Counted from the stretch's first letter, positions 1 through 9,212 are shown. The stretch: DNA of 37,758 nt from an uncultured Alphaproteobacteria bacterium (GCA_902536485.1 CACAXP010000011.1:1-37758); one strand, 5' to 3'. The notes: a model not told the origin generated them from the letters alone. Numbers and translations are program-made.

Positions 1-208
1 TTAAAATATTTTTATACTGAAAAAAAACTAAAGATTTGGTTCTTCCAGGGGTTCTTGAAGTTTTTGCAATTTTTTTTTGTGTTAAAGAATTTATTAGGGA
101 TGATTTTCCAACATTAGAGCGACCCCAAAAAATAAATTCAGGTATTTTATCAGACGGTAGTTCTTTAAATGAGTGAACTTCTTTAATAAAATTCCAATCT
201 TCACTCAC
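1..208 (-). CDS. engB: EngB/YihA ribosome-biogenesis GTPase, N-terminal fragment (partial)
   Basis: GTP-binding protein needed for large ribosomal subunit assembly. Reading the minus strand from a GTG at 208, the first 69 residues contain the P-loop GRSNVGKSSLIN and the G2-region motif SRTPGRTKSLVFF, both diagnostic of EngB. No ATG is available; the GTG directly follows an in-frame TGA and has a weak GGA upstream. The reading frame is still open at base 1, before the expected DxPGYG (G3) motif, so the gene leaves the window. The C-terminal part of the same protein is found at 1317-1523 on the opposite strand, so this copy is split by an inverted junction. The yidC stop lies 19 bp upstream, the normal alphaproteobacterial order. 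Confidence 0.85.
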   Translation of the reverse strand, partial: MSEDWNFIKEVHSFKELPSDKIPEFIFWGRSNVGKSSLINSLTQKKIAKTSRTPGRTKSLVFFQYKNIL

Positions 209-227
209 GAGTTATTCCAAATTTTGT

Positions 228-1316
228 TTATTCTTTTTTTTGTTTTTTTAACAAAATATATTGTTGTCCTATAGATAAAACATTATTTACAGTCCAATAT
301 ACAACCATTCCAGAGGGAAAGGTTGCTAATAAAAAAGTAAAAATAAAAGGTAACATCATGAATATTTTTGCCTGGATAGGATCGGGAGGTGGAGGGTTTA
401 TTTTTTGTTGCAAATACATTGTAAGCCCCATTAAAAGTGGCCAAATTCCAATTGTTAAAAATAATGGTGGATCCCAAGGAATTAATCCAAATAGGTTAAA
501 CAAACTTGTAGGGTCAGGAGCTGATAAATCTTTAATCCATCCAAAGAAAGGTGCATGTCTCATTTCTATTGAAACAAACAGCACCTTATATAATGCAAAG
601 AAAATTGGAATCTGGATCAAGATAGGAAGGCATCCTGCTGCAGGGTTAATTTTTTTTTCTCTGTAAAGAGCAAACATTTCTTGATTCATTTTTTGTCTAT
701 CATCTTTATATCTCTCTCTTACTCTTTGAATTTCTGGAGTTAAAATTCTCATTGAGTTCATTGATTTAAATGATTTATTTGCGAGAGGAAATAAAATAAT
801 TCTTATAAAGATTGTTAGAATTATAATTCCAATTCCAAAATTTTGGAATTTAGTGGATAAAAAATTCAGGGCATAAAAAAGAGGTTTTGTAAGAAAATAA
901 AACCAACCAAAATCTACTGATAGGTCAAGCTTATTAACATTGAGTTCTTTTATGTAGTTATCAATCAATGGTACTTCTTTAGCACCTGCAAATACATAAG
1001 ATTTTGTAACTAAATTTGAATTTGGCTCAACAGATTTTACATTATCATTAATGAAATCTATTTGAATTGAATTACGTCGATCATTTAATGTTTTAAACCT
1101 TGCTTTAAAGGATTCGTTGGTATCTGGAAAAATTGCAACTTGCCAGTAGTGATCGGTATAACCAATCCATCCATTTTTTGTAGATTCAACAATTTCTTTA
1201 TTTTCATGAAGCTCGTCATAGGAAACTTCTTTCAACGTGTCATTGAAAACTCCAAGTGGTCCTTCGTGGAGGATGAAAAATTTATTTTCTGGTTCATAGT
1301 TTTTCCTTCTTAAATA
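228..1316 (-). CDS. yidC: YidC membrane protein insertase, 5'-truncated
   Basis: Inner-membrane insertase (Oxa1/YidC/Alb3 family) that works with or without SecYEG. The minus-strand frame covers the end of the periplasmic domain (ILHEGPLGVFNDTL, then WIGYTDHYW) and the whole conserved five-helix core. The core includes the hydrophilic-groove arginine in TIFIRIILFPL, the cytoplasmic coiled hairpin (PEIQRVRERYKDDRQKMNQE) and a last helix ending in a lysine-rich tail. Homology continues upstream of the TTG at 1235 to about 1316 (YLRRKN), so that TTG is not the real start. TM1 and most of the P1 domain are absent because the sequence switches at about 1315-1322 into plus-strand engB. This is a truncated gene at a rearranged contig end, not a short YidC homologue. 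Confidence 0.9.
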   Translation of the reverse strand, partial: YLRRKNYEPENKFFILHEGPLGVFNDTLKEVSYDELHENKEIVESTKNGWIGYTDHYWQVAIFPDTNESFKARFKTLNDRRNSIQIDFINDNVKSVEPNSNLVTKSYVFAGAKEVPLIDNYIKELNVNKLDLSVDFGWFYFLTKPLFYALNFLSTKFQNFGIGIIILTIFIRIILFPLANKSFKSMNSMRILTPEIQRVRERYKDDRQKMNQEMFALYREKKINPAAGCLPILIQIPIFFALYKVLFVSIEMRHAPFFGWIKDLSAPDPTSLFNLFGLIPWDPPLFLTIGIWPLLMGLTMYLQQKINPPPPDPIQAKIFMMLPFIFTFLLATFPSGMVVYWTVNNVLSIGQQYILLKKQKKE

Positions 1317-1523
1317 GGAGAAATTTGTAAAAGAGAAATTATTTTTGTTTTTACAAAAAAAGATAAAATTAAAAATTTAAAACTTTTAAAGAAAAATACT
1401 GAATCTCTTAATCTTATAAAAAAAGAATTTAATAAAAATATCTTTAATACTAGTATTAAGGAAAGTAATGGGATAATTTTATTAAAAAAATTTTTATTCA
1501 AATCTCAAAATATTCATGATTAA
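1317..1523 (+). pseudogene. engB: EngB C-terminal fragment, 5' part missing
   Basis: Plus-strand frame with no start codon that follows an in-frame stop at 1311. It encodes the end of EngB: the G4 motif as VFTKKDKIKN, then the G5-region NTSIKESNGIILL and a short last helix. The stop TAA is at 1521-1523 and overlaps the argB ATG at 1516 by 8 bases, the tight linkage expected for engB-argB. The matching N-terminal half is on the minus strand at 1-208. The middle of EngB (G3 DxPGYG and following helices) lies in neither piece. I infer a real engB interrupted by an inverted junction, not an independent gene. Confidence 0.75.
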
Positions 1524-2415
1524 AATTTCTGAAACAAAAGGTGGTGACTGGCTTAAACAAACATCAATCCTATCGCAAGCGTTACCATTTATGCAAAGGT
1601 ATGCTGGTAAAAATATAACTATTAAATACGGTGGCTCGGCGATGGGTGAAGATAAGCTTTCTTCAAGTTTTGCAAGAGATATTGTTCTACTTAAGCAGGT
1701 TGGCATTAACCCTATCGTAATTCACGGAGGAGGTCCAAGAATCAAAAAAATGTTAGACAGATTAAAAGTTAAAAGTTCTTTCGTTGATGGTTTGAGAGTT
1801 ACAGACAAAGAAACTATGAATATTGTTGAGATGGTTTTAACTGGTTCTATTAATAAAGAAATAGTTATGGAAATTAACAAAGAAGGAGGAATGGCCATCG
1901 GTCTTTCAGGAAAAGATGCTTTATTGGTTAAAACCAAAAAATTCAAAAAAAAAAAAGCCACAAGTGAAGTTGAGAAAATACTAGATTTAGGTTTTGTAGG
2001 TCTGCCCAGCAAAATTAATACCGACTTCTTAAAATGGTGCATTAAAACCGATTTTATTCCAGTTATATCTCCAATTGGCTATGGAGAAAAATTTGAAACC
2101 TACAATATTAACGCTGACACAATGTCTGGAGCTATCTCCGCATCTATTTTATCAGAAAGACTAATTCTTTTAACAGATGTTAAGGGGGTGTTAGATAAAA
2201 AAGGTAACTTGTTAACTCAAATTAAAGTATCTGATGTTGAAAAATTAATTAGAAATGGAACCATCTCAGGAGGAATGATACCAAAAATTGAGACTTGCGT
2301 TGAAGCTGTAAAAAACGGAGTGAAAGCAGCTGTCATTCTCGATGGGAGACTTGAGCATTCAATATTATTAGAAATTTTTACTGAACATGGTGTTGGCACA
2401 CTAATTACTAATTAA
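1516..2415 (+). CDS. argB: N-acetylglutamate kinase
   Basis: Phosphorylates N-acetyl-L-glutamate in the second step of arginine biosynthesis (cytosolic, amino-acid-kinase fold). The 299-residue length is normal. The glycine-rich phosphate loop KYGGSAMG is at about 37-44 and HGGGPRI at about 70-76; the C-terminal half has the nucleotide-binding segments LLTDVKGVLDKKG and GGMIPKIETCVEAVKNGV. The ATG overlaps the last bases of the engB C-terminal fragment. The next gene starts immediately after the TAA (TAAATG), so argB, the HAD gene, dapD and dapE form one translationally coupled plus-strand operon. Confidence 0.96.
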   Translation: MIKISETKGGDWLKQTSILSQALPFMQRYAGKNITIKYGGSAMGEDKLSSSFARDIVLLKQVGINPIVIHGGGPRIKKMLDRLKVKSSFVDGLRVTDKETMNIVEMVLTGSINKEIVMEINKEGGMAIGLSGKDALLVKTKKFKKKKATSEVEKILDLGFVGLPSKINTDFLKWCIKTDFIPVISPIGYGEKFETYNINADTMSGAISASILSERLILLTDVKGVLDKKGNLLTQIKVSDVEKLIRNGTISGGMIPKIETCVEAVKNGVKAAVILDGRLEHSILLEIFTEHGVGTLITN

Positions 2416-3090
2416 ATGCTAAAAAGAAATTTTGAGAAAAAAAACTTTTGGATTTTTGACTTAGATAATACAATTTATGATCCACAGTCGAAGATTTTTG
2501 ATCAAATTGACCTTCGGATGAAAAAGTTTATTTCCTCGAAATTAAATATATCGAAGGAAGAAGCATTCAAAATTCAGAAGAAATTCTACAAAGAATATGG
2601 AACCACTCTTTCTGGGTTAATGAAGCATTACCAAATACAACCAAATGAATTTTTAAAATTCGTTCATGATGTTGATCTTAGCAAATTAAAAAAATGCTCT
2701 AATCTATTTAAGGAAATTAACCAGTTACCAGGAAGAAAAATTATTTATACTAATGGTGATCAAGATTATGCAAAGAAAGTTCTTAATTCACTGGGTGTAG
2801 AAAGTCTTTTTGACTACATTCTAGATATAACAAAAAGTAAATATATTCCTAAACCGTCAGTTGAGCCTTTAATTACTTATTTAAATAAAAAAAAAATTAA
2901 CACTAAGACCTGCGTATATTTCGAAGACCTTGAAAAAAACCTTGAGAATGCCCATAAATATGGAATAACAACTGTTCACATTAAAGATCAAATAAATAAA
3001 AAAAAAATAATTCAACCATTCATTGATTTTAGATTTAAGAGTATATTAGAGGCTTTAAACACTATTAACAAAACATACAACCAGACATGA
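2416..3090 (+). CDS. HAD-superfamily hydrolase, pyrimidine 5'-nucleotidase-like
   Basis: A 224-residue haloacid-dehalogenase-fold phosphatase. Motif I is FDLDNT at residues 14-19 with nucleophile D15 and acid/base D17; motif II is in IIYTNGD; motif III/IV residues are K in KPSVEP and the FEDLEKN segment. The overall pattern (DLDNTIYDP start, TNG, short cap domain) resembles the Sdt1-type pyrimidine 5'-nucleotidases that sit between argB and dapD in many alphaproteobacteria. The ATG follows the argB stop with no gap, and the stop overlaps dapD (ATGA). The precise substrate is not visible from sequence. Confidence 0.85.
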   Translation: MLKRNFEKKNFWIFDLDNTIYDPQSKIFDQIDLRMKKFISSKLNISKEEAFKIQKKFYKEYGTTLSGLMKHYQIQPNEFLKFVHDVDLSKLKKCSNLFKEINQLPGRKIIYTNGDQDYAKKVLNSLGVESLFDYILDITKSKYIPKPSVEPLITYLNKKKINTKTCVYFEDLEKNLENAHKYGITTVHIKDQINKKKIIQPFIDFRFKSILEALNTINKTYNQT

Positions 3091-3947
3091 ATATGGAAAA
3101 AACAGAACTAAAAAAAATCATTGAAAATTTTTGGGATGAAAAAGAATCAATCAACTCTAGTAATAAAAGTTTAACTAAAACAATTAGTGTTGTTTTAGAT
3201 CAACTTGATAGAGGCATAATAAGAGTGTGTGAGAAAAATAATGGAGAGTGGGTTACTCATGAATGGATAAAGAAAGCAATACTGATGTCATTCCAAGTAA
3301 ATGATAACTCCATATTTTCCAGTGGAATATCAAACTCAAGAAAAGGACAGTATACTTGGTTTGATAAAGTGAACTTAAAAACATCAGGGTGGGTTGAGGA
3401 TGAATGGACAAAGAGAAGCTTCAGATCAGTGCCTGGAGCAGTTGTAAGGTATTCTTCTCATATTGCTGAAAATGTAGTTCTTATGCCTTGTTTTATTAAC
3501 CTAGGCGCATATGTTGACTCTGGTACTATGATTGACACATGGGCTACTGTTGGATCTTGTGCACAAATTGGTAAGAATGTTCATATTTCAGGTGGTGCAG
3601 GCATTGGAGGAGTTTTAGAGCCTTTGCAGGCAAACCCTGTTATAATTGAAGATAATTGTTTTATTGGTGCTAGATCTGAAATTGCAGAGGGCGTTATAGT
3701 TGAAACTGGAAGTGTAATCTCAATGGGAGTTTATATTGGAGCGTCAACAAAAATAATTGACAGAGAAACTGGAGAAACATTCTTTGGAAGAGTACCTCCT
3801 TATTCAGTAGTAGTTCCTGGAACTGTGTCTACAAACAAGCCAGAAAACTTTTCGCAGGATTTAAATCTCTACTGCGCTGTTATTGTTAAAAAGGTTGATG
3901 AAAAAACAAGGTCTAAAACCTCAATTAATGAACTATTAAGGTCCTGA
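3087..3947 (+). CDS. dapD: 2,3,4,5-tetrahydropyridine-2,6-dicarboxylate N-succinyltransferase
   Basis: Transfers succinyl from succinyl-CoA to tetrahydrodipicolinate in the lysine/meso-diaminopimelate pathway. The 286 residues include the N-terminal helical domain, [24 protein letters not shown], and a left-handed beta-helix of hexapeptide repeats at about residues 110-230 ([23 protein letters not shown] and following), then the [16 protein letters not shown]-terminal region typical of DapD. An alternative ATG lies two codons downstream (3093). It overlaps the HAD gene by 4 bases and dapE by 1 base (TGATG), so it is coupled to both. Confidence 0.97.
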   Translation: MNMEKTELKKIIENFWDEKESINSSNKSLTKTISVVLDQLDRGIIRVCEKNNGEWVTHEWIKKAILMSFQVNDNSIFSSGISNSRKGQYTWFDKVNLKTSGWVEDEWTKRSFRSVPGAVVRYSSHIAENVVLMPCFINLGAYVDSGTMIDTWATVGSCAQIGKNVHISGGAGIGGVLEPLQANPVIIEDNCFIGARSEIAEGVIVETGSVISMGVYIGASTKIIDRETGETFFGRVPPYSVVVPGTVSTNKPENFSQDLNLYCAVIVKKVDEKTRSKTSINELLRS

Positions 3948-5086
3948 TGAATTTAATAAAGCTTTCATCAGATCTTATAAAATTTAAAAGTGTTACGCCA
4001 AATAGCTCTGGTTCTCTGGAATTTATAGAAAAAATTTTAAAAGAAAATAAGTTTAATTGTCATCTTCTTGAATTTGGCGACAAAAAAATAAAAAATCTTT
4101 ACGCCGAAATCAAAGGAGGAAAAGGCCCAAATTTATGCTTTGCAGGACATACTGACGTAGTCCCTGCAGGAAATTTAAAAGATTGGAAGACTAACCCCTT
4201 TAAACCAACAATTAAAAATGGTGTACTTTATGGAAGAGGAGCATCGGATATGAAAACAGCGATTGCTGCTTTTATTTATGCATCTTTAGAGTTTTTATCT
4301 GATTGTAAAAATAAATTTAATGGATCTTTATCATTTCTTTTAACAGCAGACGAAGAAGGCGAAGCAGACTTTGGAACAAAAAGTGTGGTGAATTGGTTAA
4401 AGAAAAAACGTCATAAAATTGACTTATGCTTGGTTGGAGAACCTACAAACCCTAATTATCTTGGAGAAATGATAAAAGTAGGTAGACGAGGAAGTCTTAA
4501 CGGGGAAATTATTGTTAAGGGTATACAAGGTCACGTTGCTTACCCTGAGAAATGTAAGAATCCTATTGATGATCTTTTAAAAATTTGTGATCAACTAAAA
4601 CTACCTATTGATAGAGGATCTAAATTATTTCAACCCTCTAAACTAGTAATTACTTCAATTGATGTGGGGAATAAAGTAACTAATTTAGTAGTAGATAGGG
4701 CAACAATTAAATTTAATGTAAGATTTAGTGATAAACATAAATCTAAGGATATTGTCAAACTTATCAAACAAAGACTTAATAAAACGAAAAGTGACTATGA
4801 ACTAAATATAAAGGTTTCTGGGGAATCTTTTCATAATAGTTCTAAAAAGCTTGTTGAGCCTCTAATTCATTCAATAAAAAAAGTAACAACGAAAACACCA
4901 AAGTTAAGTACGTCTGGTGGCACTTCAGATGCCAGATTTATATCAAAACTTTGTCCCGTTATTGAATTTGGAATTGTAGGAAAAACGATGCATAAAATAA
5001 ATGAAAATATAAATATTAAAGATTTAGAGAACTTATCAAAAATTTATTTATATTTCATAAATAATGTCTTTAACCCTAAAAATTAG
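3947..5086 (+). CDS. dapE: Succinyl-diaminopimelate desuccinylase
   Basis: Zinc-dependent M20 hydrolase that releases succinate from N-succinyl-LL-DAP, acting after DapD and the aminotransferase. The 379-residue protein has the metal and catalytic motifs in order: GHTDVVPAG (H68, D70), YGRGASDMK (bridging D101), TADEEGEAD (E136 and E137), VGEPT, the lid-domain histidine in IQGHVAYP, and the last metal histidine in KTMHKINE. It follows dapD with a 1-base overlap. It converges on truA with a 4-base overlap of the two stop regions. Confidence 0.97.
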   Translation: MNLIKLSSDLIKFKSVTPNSSGSLEFIEKILKENKFNCHLLEFGDKKIKNLYAEIKGGKGPNLCFAGHTDVVPAGNLKDWKTNPFKPTIKNGVLYGRGASDMKTAIAAFIYASLEFLSDCKNKFNGSLSFLLTADEEGEADFGTKSVVNWLKKKRHKIDLCLVGEPTNPNYLGEMIKVGRRGSLNGEIIVKGIQGHVAYPEKCKNPIDDLLKICDQLKLPIDRGSKLFQPSKLVITSIDVGNKVTNLVVDRATIKFNVRFSDKHKSKDIVKLIKQRLNKTKSDYELNIKVSGESFHNSSKKLVEPLIHSIKKVTTKTPKLSTSGGTSDARFISKLCPVIEFGIVGKTMHKINENINIKDLENLSKIYLYFINNVFNPKN

Positions 5087-5829
5087 TAGATTATTTTTTC
5101 TAAATAAAGTCCAGAGGATGGTGCTGTTGGGCCTGCATTTTTTCTGTCCTTTGATTGAATAATTCTTTTTATATCCGTTTCTTTAAAAATTTCTTTTCCT
5201 ACCTGTATCAAAGTTCCAACCATTATTCTAATTTGATTATGTAAAAATGATTTTCCTGATACTCTAAGTTTAATAAAATCTGACTCTTTTTTTATTTTTA
5301 TTTCATCGACGGTTCTTACTGATGTCTTTGCCTGGCAATCAACTGATCTGAAAGCATTTAAATCATTTTTTCCTAAAAAAAATTCTGAAGCTTCTTTCAT
5401 TTTTTCAATATTTATTTTCTGAGGAATAAACCATACCTTATTTTCGTGAATATATGACTGGGTGTTTCTATTTAAAATTTTATAAAGGTAATACTTTCTT
5501 TTTACAGAAAAGCGTGAATGAAAATTTTTATTTACAATTCTTGATTCTAAAATTGTTATTTTATTTTTTTTCTTTTTTAAAAAAAAATTTAAGGCCCTAA
5601 AAATCTTTTCAGTTTTAATAGATAATTTTTCTATATCAAAATGGGCAACTTGACTTAACGCATGAACCCCTGCATCAGTCCTACCAGCAACATAAAGTTT
5701 AATTTCTTGATTAAAAATTTTTTTTAGCGAATCTTCAATTTCACCTTGGACAGAAACACCATTTCTTTGAACCTGCCATCCCACATAATTAGTACCGTCA
5801 TATTCTATCTTAAGTTTAATTCTTGGCAT
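5083..5829 (-). CDS. truA: tRNA pseudouridine(38-40) synthase TruA
   Basis: Isomerises uridines 38-40 in the anticodon stem of many tRNAs. The 248-residue protein has the family start IEYDGTNYVGWQ and the catalytic loop VAGRTDAGVHA with nucleophile D52. The C-terminal FLHNQIRIMVGTLIQVG helix is also characteristic. It is the last gene of the minus-strand def-fmt-truA operon; its ATG touches the fmt stop by 1 base (5829). Length is normal and I see nothing missing. Confidence 0.96.
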   Translation of the reverse strand: MPRIKLKIEYDGTNYVGWQVQRNGVSVQGEIEDSLKKIFNQEIKLYVAGRTDAGVHALSQVAHFDIEKLSIKTEKIFRALNFFLKKKKNKITILESRIVNKNFHSRFSVKRKYYLYKILNRNTQSYIHENKVWFIPQKINIEKMKEASEFFLGKNDLNAFRSVDCQAKTSVRTVDEIKIKKESDFIKLRVSGKSFLHNQIRIMVGTLIQVGKEIFKETDIKRIIQSKDRKNAGPTAPSSGLYLEKIIY

Positions 5830-6779
5830 TATTCAAATATTAGGTTTTTAATTTTATATCCATTTAAAAACTCTTCATTTTTTAGTGCTTTTTTTCCCTC
5901 AAGTTGAAGCTCAAGAACTTTTAAAGATCCATTACCACATTTAACTTCTAAATTATCTGAAACACCTCCAATAACTAAATCTTTTTGACTTGCTATTTTT
6001 TTTTTTACTACCTCAGACTTTAGAATCTTGATTCTTTTATCACCTCCTCTAATCTTTGTCCATGCACCTGGAAATGGATTAAATGCTCTTACCTTAAGAT
6101 TAATTTCTTTTGCGTTTTCTTCCCATCTAATTCTAGTCTCGCTTTTTTTTACTTTTTTTGCATATGTCGAAAGATATTCTTTTTGAAAAGTCAGTATATA
6201 ATTTTTTTTCATAATCTCTTTTATCGCCTCAACTAGTAAAGGTAGACCAACTAAAATCATTTTTTGATATAATGAACCTGCATTATCATTAGATTTAATT
6301 TTTATTTTTTTAAATTTTATAATTGGACCTGCATCTAATTTTTCTTCTACCTTCATAATGCAAATACCCGTTTCTTTATCATCGTTAAGAATAGACCTCT
6401 GGATTGGAGCAGCGCCTCTCCACTTTGGTAGCAAGGAGGCATGAACATTAATTGTTAAAAATTTTGGTAAATTAATTATAAAATCATCAATTAAATTTCC
6501 ATATGCAACAATAATTATAAAATCAACGTTTTGGTCTTTTATTTTTTTTCTAAAATTTGGATCGTTTACTTTTATCGGAGAATATACCTTTAAATTTTTC
6601 TCTAGTCCCCATTTTTGAACAGGTGAAGGATTAATTCTCTTTCCTCTCCCGGATACAGAGGCTGGCTGTGTTACTATAAATGATATGTCAGCATTCTTTT
6701 CATATAAATAATTAAGAAATTTTAAAGCAAAATCAGGTGTACCAAAAAAACCAATTTTTACTCCCTTCAAATCATTCAT
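5829..6779 (-). CDS. fmt: Methionyl-tRNA formyltransferase
   Basis: Formylates initiator Met-tRNA with 10-formyl-THF. The 316 residues start with the Rossmann segment IGFFGTPDFALKFL, followed by the catalytic NVHASLLPKWRGAAPIQ (N111 and H113) and LDAGPII (D149); a smaller C-terminal tRNA-binding domain contains VRAFNPFPGAWT. Its start overlaps the def 3' end by 8 bases (6772-6779). Pairing with def is functionally logical, since one adds and the other removes the N-formyl group. Confidence 0.96.
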   Translation of the reverse strand: MNDLKGVKIGFFGTPDFALKFLNYLYEKNADISFIVTQPASVSGRGKRINPSPVQKWGLEKNLKVYSPIKVNDPNFRKKIKDQNVDFIIIVAYGNLIDDFIINLPKFLTINVHASLLPKWRGAAPIQRSILNDDKETGICIMKVEEKLDAGPIIKFKKIKIKSNDNAGSLYQKMILVGLPLLVEAIKEIMKKNYILTFQKEYLSTYAKKVKKSETRIRWEENAKEINLKVRAFNPFPGAWTKIRGGDKRIKILKSEVVKKKIASQKDLVIGGVSDNLEVKCGNGSLKVLELQLEGKKALKNEEFLNGYKIKNLIFE

Positions 6780-7293
6780 TATTACCTATATTTTTTTTGG
6801 TTTTTTTTATTTTTTGAATTGCCATTTTTCTTTTTAAGGTTGATAGATGGTCAATGAATAATACACCGTCTAAATGATCAATCTCATGTTGAATGCATAT
6901 AGACAAAAGACCTGAAAGTTTTTTTTTGAACTTTACTCCAGAATCGTTAAACCATTCTACTTCAACTTCTTTTGCTCTTTCAACATCTGCATAATATTCA
7001 GGTACTGATAAACAGCCCTCTTGATTAATAAACTTCTCATCAGAAAATTTAATTATCTTTGGGTTTATAAAAGTAATTGGCGATGACTTTCCGTCCTCAT
7101 TTAAATCTATTACAACAATTCTTTTTCTTATATCAACTTGAGGAGCAGCAAGTCCAATTCCGTTCCCTGATGCATAAAGAGTTTCATACATATCTTTAAC
7201 TGTTTTTTTTAACTCTTTATTAAAAACCTCTATATCAGAAGATTTGTGCTTCAATCTTGGGTCTGGTATAGTTAATATCTTTAGTATAGTCAT
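6772..7293 (-). CDS. def: Peptide deformylase
   Basis: Iron/zinc hydrolase that removes the formyl group from nascent chains. All three family motifs are present: GIGLAAPQ (45-52), EGCLS (92-96, metal ligand C94) and QHEIDH (metal ligands H136 and H140, catalytic E137). The 173-residue length is typical. The start MTILKILTIPDPRLK is the normal N-terminus of the family. Only 14 bp separate its start codon from that of the divergent rmuC, so the promoter of at least one of the two must lie inside the other's coding region. Confidence 0.97.
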   Translation of the reverse strand: MTILKILTIPDPRLKHKSSDIEVFNKELKKTVKDMYETLYASGNGIGLAAPQVDIRKRIVVIDLNEDGKSSPITFINPKIIKFSDEKFINQEGCLSVPEYYADVERAKEVEVEWFNDSGVKFKKKLSGLLSICIQHEIDHLDGVLFIDHLSTLKRKMAIQKIKKTKKNIGNNE

Positions 7294-7307
7294 TTCAAAT
7301 TATTTAG

Positions 7308-8294
7308 ATGAGTTTAGAACATTACATCATCATTTTTTTATTTAGCATACTCTTAATAATGTTATGTTTTCAATTTTTTTTTTCAAATTCTGGTAGTTCA
7401 GAAAAACTTAAGTTTCTTCTTGAAAGACAGGAAAATTTGGAAAAGTCTCTTTTGGAAATGATTGAAAAAAATTTTAATGTAATTGACTCAAAATTTGAAA
7501 AATCTTCAAACCAAAATACAAATAATCTACATCAAATAAAAGAAAGAATTTCAATAATTGATAGAGCTCAACAAAACATATCTGGACTTACTGATAATGT
7601 TATAGATTTAAAAAATATCCTTTCAAATACTTCACAGCGTGGAAGGTTTGGTGAAATAATTTTAGAAACACTAATAAGTGATTATCTTCCTAAAAATAAT
7701 TATGAGTTTCAGAAAACTCTTTCAAATAGTTGTAGGGTCGATTGTATTTTAAAAACAAATGGAAATTTAAATAATCTTTGCATTGATGCTAAGTTTCCAA
7801 GAGAAAGCTATGAAAAAATTATCAAATCTAAAAATAAGGAAGATAAAATTAAATATACTAAAATATTTAAGTCTGATATATCAAATCATATATTAGATGT
7901 AAAAAACAAGTATATTATTCCAGGAGAAACATCTGAAATAGCTCTGGTATTTATCCCTAGCGAACAAATTTATTTAGAGATCTTCAATATTATTCCTGAT
8001 CTGACAGAAAAATTTTACGAATATAAAACATTCCTTATATCCCCAACAACTTTGTGGATAGTTCTTAACTATATGGTCAGTATAATTAAAGACCACAAAA
8101 TCAACGAAAATTCACAAATTATTTATCAACATCTTAAAGATTTAACAAACGAAATTTCAAGACTAGAGGGAAGAGTAAAAAAAATGGACTCTCACTTTTC
8201 AAATGCACAAAACGACTTGAATGATATTTTGATTACAACAAAAAAAATTAGTAATAAAAAAGATAAGCTTATAAAGCTGGAGTCTAATGATTAG
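7308..8294 (+). CDS. rmuC: RmuC-family DNA recombination protein, short form
   Basis: RmuC proteins limit inversions and recombination at short inverted repeats and carry a restriction-endonuclease-like fold. This 328-residue version has an N-terminal membrane helix (about residues 5-27), a coiled-coil linker (about 30-105) and the core with QRGRFGEIILETLI, VDCILKTNG, CIDAKFPRESY, IPSEQIYLEI and LISPTTLWIVLNYM. It is shorter than the E. coli protein (about 475 residues), mostly through a reduced N-terminal coiled coil and C-terminal tail. It converges on recR with an 11-base overlap. Confidence 0.9.
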   Translation: MSLEHYIIIFLFSILLIMLCFQFFFSNSGSSEKLKFLLERQENLEKSLLEMIEKNFNVIDSKFEKSSNQNTNNLHQIKERISIIDRAQQNISGLTDNVIDLKNILSNTSQRGRFGEIILETLISDYLPKNNYEFQKTLSNSCRVDCILKTNGNLNNLCIDAKFPRESYEKIIKSKNKEDKIKYTKIFKSDISNHILDVKNKYIIPGETSEIALVFIPSEQIYLEIFNIIPDLTEKFYEYKTFLISPTTLWIVLNYMVSIIKDHKINENSQIIYQHLKDLTNEISRLEGRVKKMDSHFSNAQNDLNDILITTKKISNKKDKLIKLESND

Positions 8295-8883
8295 CTTTCA
8301 TTTCAGACCTTGAATCAAAAGCTGTTGATAGGGTATTATAATCTAAAGTGTCTAATTCACCTCCAATCGGCATACCTTGAGCCAGCCGAGTAATTTTTAA
8401 TTTGTCATCTTTACAACTATCAGCTATATATTGAGCAGTAATTTGACCTTCCATTGTTGCATTAGTAGCTAAAATTAGCTCTCCAATTTCACCATTCTTA
8501 ACCCTTTGAAAAAGAGAGATCAGGTTTAGATCATTAGGACCAATTCCGTCAATTGCTGATAACACACCACCTAGAACATGATACCGACCATTATAAGCTC
8601 TACTTTTTTCAATTGCCCAAAGATCTCCAATATCCTCAACAACACATACTTTTTCACTTTTTCTATTTTTATCAGAACAAATACCACAAGGTGAACTTGT
8701 ATCAATGTTCCCACAAATTTGGCAAAAAATAGCTGAGGTCTTTAAATTTTCAAGCATTTCAGTAATGTTTGGAATTATTCGTTCTTTATTTTTTAACAAA
8801 TAAAGAACAATTCTACGAGCGGATCTGGGACCAAGACCAGGCAATTTAGAGAAAAGATCTATTAGATCGCTTAAAGCAGACAT
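8284..8883 (-). CDS. recR: Recombination mediator protein RecR
   Basis: Works with RecF/RecO in loading RecA at gaps. The 199-residue protein has the helix-hairpin-helix region LPGLGPRSARRI (about 14-25), a C4 zinc finger (C54, C57, C66, C69) and a Toprim domain beginning VCVVEDIGDLWAIEKS, with the Walker-like tail GGELDTLDYNTL. It follows ybaB by 5 bases in the dnaX-ybaB-recR minus-strand operon, a widely conserved trio. Confidence 0.97.
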   Translation of the reverse strand: MSALSDLIDLFSKLPGLGPRSARRIVLYLLKNKERIIPNITEMLENLKTSAIFCQICGNIDTSSPCGICSDKNRKSEKVCVVEDIGDLWAIEKSRAYNGRYHVLGGVLSAIDGIGPNDLNLISLFQRVKNGEIGELILATNATMEGQITAQYIADSCKDDKLKITRLAQGMPIGGELDTLDYNTLSTAFDSRSEMKANH

Positions 8884-8888
8884 TTAAT

Positions 8889-9212
8889 TTAAAAAGGCAA
8901 CTTCATTCCAGGAGGCAAGCCCATACCAGATGACAGAGAACCAAGTTCAGTGCTCATGTTTTCTGAAATTTTTTTTGTCGCATCGTTCATAGCAGCAACA
9001 ATTAAATCCTCTAAAACTTCAACCTCGTTTTTATCAAGAAGACTTGGTTCAATCTTTATTTTTTTCAACTCATGTTTTCCATTCATTGTTACTACCACAG
9101 AATTTCCCCCTGAACTACCGTGAACTTCAGCCTCTTCAACTTTTTTTTGAACTTCTGCCATCTTTTCTTGCATTTCTTTTGCTTGTTTCATTATTTGTGA
9201 AATATTTGTCAT
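8889..9212 (-). CDS. ybaB: YbaB/EbfC-family nucleoid-associated protein
   Basis: Small DNA-binding dimer, 107 residues. It shows the N-terminal helix with IMKQAKEMQEKMAEVQKKVE, then a beta-sheet with VVVTMNGKHELKKIKIEPSLL, and a methionine/glycine-rich tail (GSLSSGMGLPPGMKLPF). It lies between dnaX (4-base ATGA overlap at 9209-9212) and recR (5-base gap), the invariant context for this family. Confidence 0.95.
   Translation of the reverse strand: MTNISQIMKQAKEMQEKMAEVQKKVEEAEVHGSSGGNSVVVTMNGKHELKKIKIEPSLLDKNEVEVLEDLIVAAMNDATKKISENMSTELGSLSSGMGLPPGMKLPF

Noticed and set aside
1233..1235. TTG at 1235 as the true start of a short YidC
   Set aside because: Conserved YidC sequence continues upstream in frame to about 1316; the gene is truncated by the inverted junction.
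1310..1501. 63-residue minus-strand ORF with hydrophobic N-terminus
   Set aside because: It is antisense to the clear EngB C-terminal coding sequence.
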